Made by a program: the position numbers and the translations under genes. A stretch of 64,000 bases of DNA. Source: FEN-1297 sp021817845. Its GTDB lineage: Bacteria; Bacteroidota; Ignavibacteria; Ignavibacteriales; Ignavibacteriaceae. Shown in pieces: positions 25,092 to 34,240 of the stretch. The DNA lies in assembly GCA_021817845.1 (NCBI GenBank), contig JAKAFW010000010.1, positions 1-64,000 on the forward strand, in the 5' to 3' direction. Positions within the stretch are counted from its first letter, which is position 1, and every line of letters begins with the position of its first letter. The notes beneath the pieces were generated by a model that had not been told where the DNA came from, did no database searches, and saw nothing but the letters and a program-made list of their open reading frames with translations.

Positions 25092-25844
25092 ATGATGAAT
25101 AAAATTAAAGCTTTGATTATTGATGATGAAAAACTTGCACGCGAAATAATAAAAAAATACCTTGAAGATATAGAGGAAATTGTAATTGCCGGGGAATGCT
25201 CTAATGGTTTTGAAGCCATCAAAATAATTAATGAAGAAAAACCAGATGTCGTTTTTTTAGATATTCAAATGCCGAAGATAACCGGATTTGAAATGCTTGA
25301 ACTTATTGATAAACCTCCCGTGATTATTTTTACTACCGCCTACGATCAATTTGCTCTAAAAGCTTTTGAGGTAAATGCTGCAGATTATTTGCTAAAACCT
25401 TTTTCAAAAGAACGCTTCAATGAATCTATTGAAAAAGCATTTAGCCATATAAAAAATAAATCCCCGCAGCATGATGTAATCCAAAATCTGATTAAAGAAA
25501 ATGATCGCAAACCAGACTTCCTTGAAAGAATAATCATTAAAGATGGTTCAAAGATTACTATAATGCCTTTAGAAAACATAAAGTATATCGAAGCTCAGGA
25601 TGATTATGTTATGATTTATTCTACTGAAGGGAAATTTCTTAAGCAAAGAACAATGAAATATTTTGAGGATCATCTTGACCCGAATAACTTTATTAGAATC
25701 CATCGCTCCTTTATTGTACCTGTCAAAAGAATTAAAAGAATTGAACTAGCCGAAAAGAATTCTTATCAGATAAAATTAGACGATACAACAAATCTACCTG
25801 TTAGTAAATCGGGATATGATAAGTTGAAGGAAGTTTTAAGATAA
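25092..25844 (+). CDS. LytTR-family response regulator
   Basis: A 250-aa protein with a receiver domain (KALIIDDEKLAREIIKKYLED, phosphoacceptor in VVFLDIQMPKITG, FTTAYDQFALKAFEVNAADYLLKPF) and a C-terminal LytTR domain (RIIIKDGSKITIMPLENIKYIEAQDDYVMIYST, FIRIHRSFIVPVKRI). It pairs with the LytS-type kinase 63 bp upstream. Targets are unknown; autoregulation of the LiaF-like operon is likely by analogy. Confidence 0.93.
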   Translation: MMNKIKALIIDDEKLAREIIKKYLEDIEEIVIAGECSNGFEAIKIINEEKPDVVFLDIQMPKITGFEMLELIDKPPVIIFTTAYDQFALKAFEVNAADYLLKPFSKERFNESIEKAFSHIKNKSPQHDVIQNLIKENDRKPDFLERIIIKDGSKITIMPLENIKYIEAQDDYVMIYSTEGKFLKQRTMKYFEDHLDPNNFIRIHRSFIVPVKRIKRIELAEKNSYQIKLDDTTNLPVSKSGYDKLKEVLR

Positions 25845-25847
25845 GAT

Positions 25848-25941
25848 AAAAAAGGCTGTTGTTTGTATCAGTAATTTACCTGGAAATTCAAAAACCTCAT
25901 CTTCAATAAAGAAGCTGCAGATAAGTCATCAAACAACAGCC
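25848..25941 (-). terminator. Terminator-like inverted repeat downstream of the yceI gene
   Basis: GGCTGTTGTTTG (25854-25865) and CAAACAACAGCC (25930-25941) form a perfect 12-bp inverted repeat. On the minus strand the stem is followed by six Ts, so it could end transcription coming from the YceI gene. The 64-nt loop is long for an intrinsic terminator but contains a smaller CTTC...GAAG hairpin. Confidence 0.45.
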
Positions 25942-26079
25942 TGTATAAAAAAATAATCAATCTGTGTGCCAATAATATTATCGAGAAGTTTTGCGAAATG
26001 TTTAAAAATTCGCAAGGAAAAGTGTTTCTAATCGAGGGAACTGTGCAAAATGTGACAGTAGTGTGTAATTTTTGCTAAT

Positions 26080-26742
26080 TTATTTTTGTGCAGGGGGATT
26101 TTGCGAGGTTGGTTTTTCTATGGCAACAATAAGATCAAAAAACACTTTAAGCCGGTTATGCGCCTTAACAAGTCCCCAAAGGTGTGATGGTGGTTCAATT
26201 CCGTAATCTTTCATTGATAAATTTTTATTCCCGACAAGCCTAAAGGCACCGTCAGGCAGATTCTGAACCTTTACAATTATGTCAATGGCATTTGTTTCCC
26301 CGGCAATCGTAAGATCACCCTTGGTAGCAAGATCAAACCAACCTAAGGAATCCACTGAGGAAATTAAGTGAGCATCTATCAAATCATATCGTAAAATAGG
26401 GAATTGAGATGCCTTCATTGCGCGGTACATATCGTCATTCATTGCATCTAGTCCGCAATCTAAGCTATGGACTAAAACTGTAACGACAACCTCATCTTTA
26501 TCCTTGTCCTTTTTGAACCCTTTCGAAAATTTCTCATTTAGGTTGTCTTTCGAATGTATGAAGGCAAAGCCCTTTACTAATCGTGCCCTGCAATTAAAAT
26601 CATTTATGGTAGAGCTCCCTTCAATCCAAAGCCTGCTTCCGGGCTGGGTGACATATTTAATTATTTCTGATTGCTGGGCAAAAACAGTCGGTAGTTGAAT
26701 CAGAAATATGATTAAAGCGAAAAATATTTTGTTTAACTTCAT
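26080..26742 (-). CDS. YceI-family periplasmic protein
   Basis: The start was taken at the internal ATG (26742) because the sequence from there, MKLNKIFFALIIFLIQLPTVFAQ, is a clean signal peptide; the open frame reaches 22 residues further upstream. The 220-aa precursor holds the YceI lipocalin-like fold: GSRLWIEGSSTINDFNCRA, HSLDCGLDAMNDDMYRAMKASQFPILRYDL, GDLTIAGETNAIDIIVKV and a final LKVFFDLIVAI. YceI proteins bind long-chain isoprenoids such as polyprenyl lipids. It is monocistronic, followed by a terminator-like repeat. Confidence 0.85.
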   Translation of the reverse strand: MKLNKIFFALIIFLIQLPTVFAQQSEIIKYVTQPGSRLWIEGSSTINDFNCRARLVKGFAFIHSKDNLNEKFSKGFKKDKDKDEVVVTVLVHSLDCGLDAMNDDMYRAMKASQFPILRYDLIDAHLISSVDSLGWFDLATKGDLTIAGETNAIDIIVKVQNLPDGAFRLVGNKNLSMKDYGIEPPSHLWGLVKAHNRLKVFFDLIVAIEKPTSQNPPAQK

Positions 26743-26825
26743 GAAATTTATTTTAGGGTCGGAATAAATATCCCTAAATTCTTTTAAATATAATATATCA
26801 TCTTTCAAAACAATCTAATTTATAA

Positions 26826-26871
26826 TAAAAAAGGCTTGGTAAACAGGAATAAGAGAAAGTATCACCAAGCC
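26826..26871 (-). terminator. Rho-independent terminator of the cytochrome operon
   Basis: On the minus strand GGCTTGGT (26871-26864) pairs perfectly with ACCAAGCC (26840-26833), loop 23 nt, followed directly by TTTTTTATTATA. It lies 130 bp downstream of the DUF2339 gene, the last gene of the respiratory operon. Confidence 0.7.
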
Positions 26872-26999
26872 CCACATAGGAGCTAGCTATGTTTAAACTT
26901 ATTGATTGGAATAATTTCTAAAATTTATTTCATACCTAAAAATAATATTTTTGCGCAAATATTTTATTCTAAATCTAACTAAAAATCTTTCTGTGTTCG

Positions 27000-28646
27000 C
27001 TAAGGATTTATTATTTTCTTTATGGATTTCCGGAACTTCGTATAAATCAAGGAAAATATAATCAATACGACTCCCAGCGCCACAAATGATATTATTTTAT
27101 ATGTTGGATCTGAACTAGTAACACCGATAATAAAAACATACACCACTGTAAGTAAAAGCGTTAATAACGACATCCATCTATATTTTTTATTTTTTAAAAT
27201 CAAACTTAAAGTATAATATATTATTGCAATTGCAATCCATGAAACGCTAATTAATTCTTCCGGCATTGCAAAATATAAAGTATAAGGAATGATGAACAGC
27301 GCTGTAAGAAGATAAGCATTCCGCATTTGTTCGGTTTTTAATTCAAGACGATCTTTCTTCCAATTCAAAATTCTTGCGCTAAGCAAAGCAACTATTCCGT
27401 AGCTTAAGCTGACTAAATCAGCCTTCCCTTCCAAAGCCAAATAAGCTATAAAAATAATGATGTAAATTATAAAGTTAGCCAGGATAATAATTTTGGATCT
27501 GAACCATACTGCAGTGGAAACAACCAATAAACTTTGCCAGCATAACCAAATAAAAGATTCCGGTGTTTTGAATTGAATTATAATTGCTACGCTCAATGCC
27601 AGGTAACCGAACATAGCATAAATGAATGTTGAATATTTGCTCTGCTTACGAATCCAAAAGAGAATTGAAATGGATAAAAATAAAACGGATGCTAAAAGAT
27701 GATAAACCGCAAAATATTCAGGCTTCATTGCCATAGTTATTATAGAAAATAAACCATAGCAGAAAAATGTATTAAGGATAGAGCTTAATGTTACAGAAAA
27801 ATTTTCATGGGTTTCTTTACTTCGATATAAGTTTGCAAACGCAAAAACCGCCGCATACAGCAAAATGAAAATCAGATTTATTTGCGGAGAAGTAACCGCT
27901 TGAATATTCCTTCCCCAAAACGGGTTATTTATCGACCAAATAAAATGAGTAATGTAAGTTAGAACTAAGCTGTAAAATATTAATCCATCCCATTGATATA
28001 TTATCTTGAAGTAAACTGCCAGCAATGACATGCACAGAATCATTATAAAAACAAAATATGAATTGTCGCTTGCAATCGCAGTAGCATAACCAAGCATATA
28101 ACTTAGAACGGTTAGGTAAACAGAATTTTTTCGTATTGAGATAAACAAATTGAAAAATACTATCAGCACCAGCAGAAATATTTCTAAAGACAAATCTGTT
28201 ATCAATGGTTCTGAACCGAAGAAATAAAGCCGCAGCGTGGTAAAATAAAGGAGAGCTAAACTACCGCCCAGAAGATAACCGGAAATATAAGTTGAAATTT
28301 TCTTGAAGTAAGATGAAAAGCCAAAAATAACAGCTGTTAATATATAACCAAAAATTCCGGGAAGGACCGGCGGTAAATTTTTATAAGGGAAAGTTAAAAA
28401 AAATGCAATACCAATTATCAACACAACTATGCCAACTTTAGCAAACCAGAATTGTCCGATCCGGTATTCCAACTCTTCCTCTTTATCGGAAAAATCAACA
28501 ACTTCTGATTGCCGTTTTTCCTCCGACTCTTTTTGCTGTAACGGCTCAATATTAAGAGCAGATTCTAATCTTGAAACCCGCTCTTCAAGATTTTTTATTA
28601 GAGAAATTATTTCTTTGTTATCTGGAACTTCAGTTGACGTATCCAT
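27000..28646 (-). CDS. DUF2339-family multi-spanning membrane protein
   Basis: A 548-aa protein with an N-terminal coiled coil (IISLIKNLEERVSRLESALN) and an EELEYRIGQFWFAKVGIVVLIIGIAFFLTFPYKNLPP motif that is the hallmark of DUF2339, followed by about 15 or more hydrophobic segments to the C-terminus. Function unknown. It starts only 22 bp after the tail-anchored 11-haem cytochrome gene and lies before a terminator, so it is the distal gene of the respiratory operon; it may be an accessory membrane factor or simply co-transcribed. Confidence 0.8.
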   Translation of the reverse strand: MDTSTEVPDNKEIISLIKNLEERVSRLESALNIEPLQQKESEEKRQSEVVDFSDKEEELEYRIGQFWFAKVGIVVLIIGIAFFLTFPYKNLPPVLPGIFGYILTAVIFGFSSYFKKISTYISGYLLGGSLALLYFTTLRLYFFGSEPLITDLSLEIFLLVLIVFFNLFISIRKNSVYLTVLSYMLGYATAIASDNSYFVFIMILCMSLLAVYFKIIYQWDGLIFYSLVLTYITHFIWSINNPFWGRNIQAVTSPQINLIFILLYAAVFAFANLYRSKETHENFSVTLSSILNTFFCYGLFSIITMAMKPEYFAVYHLLASVLFLSISILFWIRKQSKYSTFIYAMFGYLALSVAIIIQFKTPESFIWLCWQSLLVVSTAVWFRSKIIILANFIIYIIIFIAYLALEGKADLVSLSYGIVALLSARILNWKKDRLELKTEQMRNAYLLTALFIIPYTLYFAMPEELISVSWIAIAIIYYTLSLILKNKKYRWMSLLTLLLTVVYVFIIGVTSSDPTYKIISFVALGVVLIIFSLIYTKFRKSIKKIINP

Positions 28647-28667
28647 TGTTTACCTCATAGATTATTC

Positions 28668-30140
28668 TTAAACGTTCTCTTTCCTTTTTTCTATTCTTTT
28701 AATATACAAATAAAGGACAAGCGCTAAGAAGCTTATTATTGCTACCGAAATTCCCAAGCCTATACGGCGGAAATAAAATTCATGTATCGCATCCGCAGCT
28801 TCGATCTTAACTGCAGCGGTAACTTTTAAGCCTTTATCTACAACCTCGTTAAATTTTGCTTCATTAAACGAATGAACCATTGTTCGTGCTTCAAGCGTTG
28901 CTTGATGCGCATCTCTAAGTCTAAATTTAGCTTCGCCAATTTCCATTCCTTTTTGTTCAGCTTCTTGAATTAAAATTGAATCGTTTTTTTCTGATGTTTC
29001 AAGACTGTCAATCATAAGCCGCATATCTTTTGCAACCATATAACCTTTAGATGGATCATCCGGTTTATGACATTTTGAACAAACTGCATCCGTCGAAACC
29101 CCAAGAAGCTTATTCGAAGCCGTGATTATATCATGATTGCTATGGCAAGTTTCGCACTCCGGAAGTTTCTTCTTATCAAATGCTTTTTTATGAGGACTTG
29201 AAGAAAACAACTCCGCATTTAAAGCATGGCATGTTCCGCATACTTCTGAAATAGAAGTGATTCCGGGAGGCGTTGCCGCATGGTTACCGTGGCAACTGTT
29301 GCAAGCCGGAGCGCCAATATCATGTTTCTGAAAAAGCGCTATTCCATGAACGCTCCTTGAATATTTTTCATATTGATCGGTTGGAATTTTGTACTGCTTC
29401 ATGTACCCGGCATTGCTGTGGCACTTTGAGCATATAGAAGGAATATTAGTAAGATAAACTTTTGATTTTGTGTCCTTCACCGGGAGAATATCGTGGCTGC
29501 CATGGCAGCTTGCACATTCGGCAGGTTTGGGGTCGCCTTTGGCATTTCTCATTCCATGAACGCTGGTTCTATATTTTTGTAATTGATCGACCGGAAGCGC
29601 AGGATTGTATGAGCGCATATAAACAGGATCATCATGGCACTTGGCGCATGTCTTCGGTACATTCGTTGGATAAACCGGGGACGCCGGATTATCGACCTCA
29701 ACTATTCCGTGAGCATTATGACAAGTTATGCATTGAACTATTCTCTCAGCGCCGTTAATTGCAAGCCTGCCGTGAACACTTGCTTTCAAAAGCTCAAATT
29801 GATTTGTTGGAATTTTCGAACCGTACTTTTTCATCATCTCGCTGTTTGCATGACATCTAATGCAGGCTTGCGTAATTTCATTTCCCTTCGGCACTCCTTT
29901 ATAACCGGCATCTTTGCTCATCGCTTTATCCATGTCATCTGATTTGCTGTCGCCGCCATGACATGCCGAACATGAAATACCTTTTTTAAAGTGTATATCC
30001 TGTTTGAACAGTGTTGATTCAGTGCCGCCTAAAGATTCATGGCAAACATAGCATTGATCAACTACGGAATGTTCCTTATCCCGGGCAGCGAGCGCTACAG
30101 ATATAACAAAAAACAATATCGTTAAAATTATTTTGTTCAT
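28668..30140 (-). CDS. Eleven-haem c-type cytochrome with C-terminal membrane anchor
   Basis: A 490-aa protein; the ATG at 30140 overlaps the cytochrome b stop codon as ATGA and is preferred over a GTG three codons upstream. Signal peptide MNKIILTILFFVISVALA. Eleven CxxCH motifs are present (CYVCH, CSACH, CIRCH, CITCH, CAKCH, CASCH, CSKCH, CNSCH, CGTCH, CETCH, CSKCH), with repeating SVHG and NPxxPVYPTNVPKTCAKCH-like modules. A helical region without haems (about residues 375-450) leads to one C-terminal membrane segment (IGLGISVAIISFLALVLYLY). Translationally coupled to the cytochrome b gene, so probably the electron partner of the bc-type complex. Confidence 0.9.
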   Translation of the reverse strand: MNKIILTILFFVISVALAARDKEHSVVDQCYVCHESLGGTESTLFKQDIHFKKGISCSACHGGDSKSDDMDKAMSKDAGYKGVPKGNEITQACIRCHANSEMMKKYGSKIPTNQFELLKASVHGRLAINGAERIVQCITCHNAHGIVEVDNPASPVYPTNVPKTCAKCHDDPVYMRSYNPALPVDQLQKYRTSVHGMRNAKGDPKPAECASCHGSHDILPVKDTKSKVYLTNIPSICSKCHSNAGYMKQYKIPTDQYEKYSRSVHGIALFQKHDIGAPACNSCHGNHAATPPGITSISEVCGTCHALNAELFSSSPHKKAFDKKKLPECETCHSNHDIITASNKLLGVSTDAVCSKCHKPDDPSKGYMVAKDMRLMIDSLETSEKNDSILIQEAEQKGMEIGEAKFRLRDAHQATLEARTMVHSFNEAKFNEVVDKGLKVTAAVKIEAADAIHEFYFRRIGLGISVAIISFLALVLYLYIKRIEKRKENV

Positions 30141-31216
30141 GACCACCACCCCAAAATTGTTAAGATGATTATAAATATCACTGCGAACAAACCGAGATAA
30201 TTGACGAATTTATTTCGTTCACCGCGTGAACTTTTTCTATCCCAGAAAGGAACCAACAGCCATAGCAAGCCTGCAGCGCCGAATAAAAGAATTCCCACAA
30301 CTTCTCCTTCCGCAAATAAAATGTGTGAAGGAAAATATTTGAGGCTTTGAAACATGAACAAGAAATACCATTCCGGTTTTATACCGGCAGGGGCAGAAGA
30401 AAATGGATCCGCTTTGTGTCCTAATTCTGCAGGGAAGAATACAGCAAGTATGGCAAGGATATTTAAAACAATGAGCCAAAGAAGCAGGTCGCGCAAAAGA
30501 AAATTTGGGAAGAACGGCATTGTTTTTTTTTCTGTTTTTGGTTTATCCTGGAAATGCAACGGTTCACTAATTCCCTGCCGCTGAATTAAGATCAAATGAA
30601 TAGCGAGAAGGAGTGTAAATATTCCGGGGAAAAGAGCTACGTGAAATCCAAACAATCTTGATAGAGTAGCGCCGGTAACATCCTGTCCGCCGCGGATAAA
30701 AATTTTAAGCGGTTCGCCGATAAACGGAACCGCGCCTGCTATATCGGTTCCAACTTTTGTCGCAAAAAAAGAAAGAGTATTCCAGGGAAGAAGATAACCG
30801 CTGAATCCGAATCCGAGGCATAAAAAGAACATGAGCATGCCGGTTACCCATGTAATTTCGCGCGGCTTGCGGTATGCCTTTTCAAAATACACGCTGAACA
30901 TGTGGATGAATGCGGAGAGAATTAAAAGATTCGCCGCCCAAGCGTGCATTGATCTTATTAGCCAGCCGAACTTTACCTTTGACATTATGAATTGAATGCT
31001 TTCAAACGCAAGATCGGAACTGCCTTTATAATAAAAAAGTAGAAGTATTCCCGTAGTAACTTGAATTATAAAAAAGAATAGTGATACTCCGCCGAAATAA
31101 TACCAGATTGAATGACGGTTAACAGGGACATATTTCTTACCCATAAACTTTACAAGATCTTCAAGCTTAACGCGCTCATCAATCCAGTTATAAAAATTTT
31201 CCCAAAAAGTTTTCAT
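30137..31216 (-). CDS. Cytochrome b subunit of a bc-type quinol:cytochrome c oxidoreductase
   Basis: A 359-aa integral membrane protein with the cytochrome b fold. Haem ligand histidines are visible in RSMHAWAANLLILSAFIHMF and LFGFHVALFPGIFTLLLAIHLI. The quinol-oxidation site PEWY occurs in IKPEWYFLFMFQSLKYFP. The length covers the N-terminal four-helix haem part plus a shortened C-terminal part, like b6/subunit IV fusions. It lies 7 bp after the Rieske gene, the classical order, and overlaps the 11-haem cytochrome gene that replaces cytochrome c1. Confidence 0.93.
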   Translation of the reverse strand: MKTFWENFYNWIDERVKLEDLVKFMGKKYVPVNRHSIWYYFGGVSLFFFIIQVTTGILLLFYYKGSSDLAFESIQFIMSKVKFGWLIRSMHAWAANLLILSAFIHMFSVYFEKAYRKPREITWVTGMLMFFLCLGFGFSGYLLPWNTLSFFATKVGTDIAGAVPFIGEPLKIFIRGGQDVTGATLSRLFGFHVALFPGIFTLLLAIHLILIQRQGISEPLHFQDKPKTEKKTMPFFPNFLLRDLLLWLIVLNILAILAVFFPAELGHKADPFSSAPAGIKPEWYFLFMFQSLKYFPSHILFAEGEVVGILLFGAAGLLWLLVPFWDRKSSRGERNKFVNYLGLFAVIFIIILTILGWWS

Positions 31217-31223
31217 GGCTGCC

Positions 31224-31679
31224 TCATGTCATTTTAGAAATAAAAATTTCATCGCCTTTAACCACAACCCTGTATGGATCGAGCGGACGGGGCGGCGGTC
31301 CGGAAATGTTTCTACCGTTGAGATCGTATTTACCGTTATGACATGCGCACCAGATTAGCCCCATATCTTTCCTGTATTGAACAGTGCATTCGAGGTGAGT
31401 GCATACTGCGGATAAAGCGCGAAGCTCGCCGCTTGCAGTGCGAATTAATATTACCGGCTTGTTTCCGAAGCGGATGATTTTGCCGCTGTCTTTTTCAAGC
31501 TCGCTTAGCTTACCGGCGCTAACGCTGGTTACTTCTACTTCACTTTGCTTTGGGGGTTTGAGGTATGCAATAATAGGATAGAAAACTGATGCAGCGAATC
31601 CCAGAAGCCCTGCACCAAGAAGGTACTTCAAGAAATCACGTCTGTTTTTACGAACCGGCTTACCTTGAACATTATCCAT
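31224..31679 (-). CDS. Rieske [2Fe-2S] protein of the bc-type complex
   Basis: A 151-aa protein with a twin-arginine-like start (RKNRRDFLKYLLGAGLLGFAASVFYPIIAYL) that doubles as a membrane anchor, and a Rieske domain. Cluster ligands are CTH in ALSAVCTHLECTV and CxCH in LIWCACHNGKYDL; the extra cysteines in CTHLEC and CACH fit the stabilising disulfide of bc-type Rieske proteins. PPPRPLDPY follows as expected. It receives an electron from quinol at the Qo site of the neighbouring cytochrome b. Confidence 0.95.
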   Translation of the reverse strand: MDNVQGKPVRKNRRDFLKYLLGAGLLGFAASVFYPIIAYLKPPKQSEVEVTSVSAGKLSELEKDSGKIIRFGNKPVILIRTASGELRALSAVCTHLECTVQYRKDMGLIWCACHNGKYDLNGRNISGPPPRPLDPYRVVVKGDEIFISKMT

Positions 31680-31794
31680 AACAATTTATCCTTTGTTAAG
31701 TAAATTCCAGAGAGCCGAAATTCTTCTGACCAGGAGTATGTGTATATGTTAAATAACTAACCAACAAGGTCGGAGTGTAGTTTTTGTATCAGAA

Positions 31795-33288
31795 TTAATT
31801 TTTGCTATGACAATCGCTACATTCCATCTCCTTCCATGAATCACCTATATTTATTGGATGACGATATTTAACGCCAGTTAATGATAGTTCCGGCTTTTCA
31901 TTACCAAATTGTTCTGAGAATATTGTGTGGCATACGTTACAGTCTTTGGAAATCACTTTCCCATCGCTGCTAACATGCTTGCCGTCGTGGCAGCGAAAAC
32001 AGCCGGGCGAATATAAATGCCCGATGTTGTCGGGGAATTTTTTCCAGCTTACGTTCATCCCGGGGAAGTAATTCAGAGAATAAATTTTCTGAACTTCCTG
32101 AATTGCCTTTTCAATCTGCGCCTTATTCTTTGCAGCCACGTCGGGATAATTAACATTATAAAATCCTTCAATAGCAATCTTAATGCTATCGAGCGCAATT
32201 TCTTTCTTGGTGTATCCGGCTTCAAGCGCTTGAACCGAAACGCTTTTTATGTACGGCAGATGGGGATTGATAAAACCTGCAGCCATAGCATCATTAACAG
32301 ACGAAGCTGGGGGATGATAAATGTGGGAAGGACGATTATGACAATCGATGCAATCCATCTTTCTCACATTCTTTTGAGTATTCATATCTTTCGGCAGTTT
32401 TACATCAGTGCTGCGGTAAATAGTTTCTTTACCGTCCGGGGATTTTATTTTTACCCATGGTATTACCTGGCGTTCTTCATCGGAAGCTATATAAGTAATT
32501 TCATTCGCAATATTCATGTGCCAATGTATGCCTGATGTAACACCGGATTCCGGATTTCCTCCGCCGATATTTATCGACAGCGTTAAGGTCATTCTTGTAT
32601 TATCTTCATCCGATAAATAATAAGTTTTAAATTTTTCCATCTTACTATAAAATGCCTTTGGCCAATGACATTGTTCGCACGTTTCACGGGCGGGGCGTAA
32701 GTTTTTAATCGGTGTAGGAATCGGGCGGGGATACTTATTAAACAAAACCGAATATATTTGATATGCCCCGGTTATTTTTGACCGCACATACCAATCGGCG
32801 CCGGGACCAATGTGGCACTTAACGCAATCAACATGGGCGTGGGGAGAATGTTGATATGCCGTGTATTCGGGATTCATTACTTTATGGCAAATAGTTCCGC
32901 AGAACTGAACCGAATCGGTATATTCATAAGCCTTATAACTTCCGAAGGCGCTAAAAAGTAAAAGCAAAATTGTACCGACAGAAAATATTGTAAACGCTCT
33001 TCTGTGCTTTGGATCGTTCAAATCAATTTTGGGAAGAAAATGATCTCTATGTTTCCCTTTTGCTTCCCTGCGGTGTTCTCTTATAATTCCAAAGGCAATT
33101 AACAGTAAGCCGATTATCAAAAATGAAGGGAGAATTACAAATGCAATTATTCCCATATAAGGTTTTGGTTCGGCAGCAAAAGATTCCAGGAGCATAAGGA
33201 AAAGAATAAGTCCGAAGCTTATTCCGGCTATCGCTGCACCCGCAAAAGTAACCGGGTTATAAAACGATGACGGTAACCATTTTCTCAT
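31795..33288 (-). CDS. NapC/NirT-like membrane multihaem cytochrome c (seven haem motifs)
   Basis: A 497-aa protein with three membrane segments (around residues 12-35, 45-67 and 100-117) and a large periplasmic part with six CxxCH motifs (CVKCH, CEQCH, CIDCH, CFRCH, CNVCH, CSDCH) plus one CxxxCH (CGTICH) right after the third segment. SPHAHVDCVKCHIGPGADWYVRSKITGAYQIY resembles the NapC/NrfH quinol dehydrogenase signature. It probably passes electrons between the quinone pool and periplasmic cytochromes. It lies 115 bp upstream of the Rieske gene in the same operon. Confidence 0.88.
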   Translation of the reverse strand: MRKWLPSSFYNPVTFAGAAIAGISFGLILFLMLLESFAAEPKPYMGIIAFVILPSFLIIGLLLIAFGIIREHRREAKGKHRDHFLPKIDLNDPKHRRAFTIFSVGTILLLLFSAFGSYKAYEYTDSVQFCGTICHKVMNPEYTAYQHSPHAHVDCVKCHIGPGADWYVRSKITGAYQIYSVLFNKYPRPIPTPIKNLRPARETCEQCHWPKAFYSKMEKFKTYYLSDEDNTRMTLTLSINIGGGNPESGVTSGIHWHMNIANEITYIASDEERQVIPWVKIKSPDGKETIYRSTDVKLPKDMNTQKNVRKMDCIDCHNRPSHIYHPPASSVNDAMAAGFINPHLPYIKSVSVQALEAGYTKKEIALDSIKIAIEGFYNVNYPDVAAKNKAQIEKAIQEVQKIYSLNYFPGMNVSWKKFPDNIGHLYSPGCFRCHDGKHVSSDGKVISKDCNVCHTIFSEQFGNEKPELSLTGVKYRHPINIGDSWKEMECSDCHSKN

Positions 33289-33343
33289 TGTAATTCTACT
33301 CTCTACTTTCTCGGAATAATTATTCTTTCTTCATTACTGACAA

Positions 33344-34240
33344 TTATCTATATGCGAAAATCATTGCATAGATTATCCAGACCACAATGCTGAAGCCAAA
33401 TGATAGTGCTATCCAGCCGAAAATTTTGATCGCCCTTATAACTATCGGGGGATAAGGCTCGACAAGAAAATTTTCAAGCTCGCCTTTTTCTACAAGCTTA
33501 TTATATTCTGCCGGGCGGTCAATCTTAAATTCGTTAAGCGGAATTCTTCCCGAAAATATAACAATATCCATCGGAAATTTTTCAGGGCGCAGATGAGTAT
33601 TGAAAAAATGCACTGTAAAGATAAAACCTGTTGCCAGCAACGCTTCATCGCTGTGAATTATAGTAGCAACGTTTATCACCCAGCCAGGCAAAACGATTGT
33701 CAATATCTCCGGGAACCAAAGTGAAATTCCTGTTAAACCGATAACAAAAATTCCCCAGAATACTGCAAAGTAATCGAACTTCTCCCAATAGGTCCAGCGA
33801 CCATATTCAGGTCTTTTACCTAATCCTAAGAACCATTTCAGCGTTCCGATAAAATCTTTTAAATCTTTTTTGTTGAACATCATACTGCCGGGCGAAAAGA
33901 TTAGCGCCTTCCATGTTTTGTATTCTCTCTTTTTCTGCCTTGCAAGATCGACAATATGCGTAATAAAAACGCTTACCATAACCACAGCGAAGAAGCGATG
34001 AATATAACCTGCCGATTCGAAACCGCCGAGAAGATGCGAAAGAATTGCTGCCCAGCCTGTGTAAGAAAATTTCAATGTCATTCCCGTTAGTGCGAGGCTG
34101 ATAAAACTTACGATCATTAGGATGTGAAGCACCCTGTTCAGCCTGGTAAACCGCTGGAATTGAAATTTCTCCTTATTCGGATTAACCGGATTAAAGGAAC
34201 CGGCTGCGGTTTCCAAAATAATTTCTTCTTTACTTTCCAT
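33344..34240 (-). CDS. Cytochrome b561/FdnI-like dihaem membrane subunit
   Basis: The ATG at 34240 was chosen (start MESKEEI, 11-bp overlap with the upstream gene); an open frame reaches 17 residues further. The 298-aa protein has about five membrane helices, beginning LNRVLHILMIVSFISLALTGMTLKF and including AGYIHRFFAVVMVSVFITHIVDL, FAVFWGIFVIGLTGISLWF and SDEALLATGFIFTVHFFNTHLRP, whose histidines fit haem b ligands of formate-dehydrogenase gamma/cytochrome b561-type subunits. Probably a quinone-reactive membrane anchor for the neighbouring 19-haem cytochrome. The same fold is fused to haems in the 36315 gene. Confidence 0.87.
   Translation of the reverse strand: MESKEEIILETAAGSFNPVNPNKEKFQFQRFTRLNRVLHILMIVSFISLALTGMTLKFSYTGWAAILSHLLGGFESAGYIHRFFAVVMVSVFITHIVDLARQKKREYKTWKALIFSPGSMMFNKKDLKDFIGTLKWFLGLGKRPEYGRWTYWEKFDYFAVFWGIFVIGLTGISLWFPEILTIVLPGWVINVATIIHSDEALLATGFIFTVHFFNTHLRPEKFPMDIVIFSGRIPLNEFKIDRPAEYNKLVEKGELENFLVEPYPPIVIRAIKIFGWIALSFGFSIVVWIIYAMIFAYR

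Noticed and set aside
25854..25941. Inverted repeat as a MITE
   Set aside because: On the minus strand the stem is followed by a T-run directly downstream of yceI, so a terminator explains it better.
32017..32535. 172-aa plus-strand ORF
   Set aside because: It is antisense to the NapC-like cytochrome, whose haem motifs prove the minus-strand frame.
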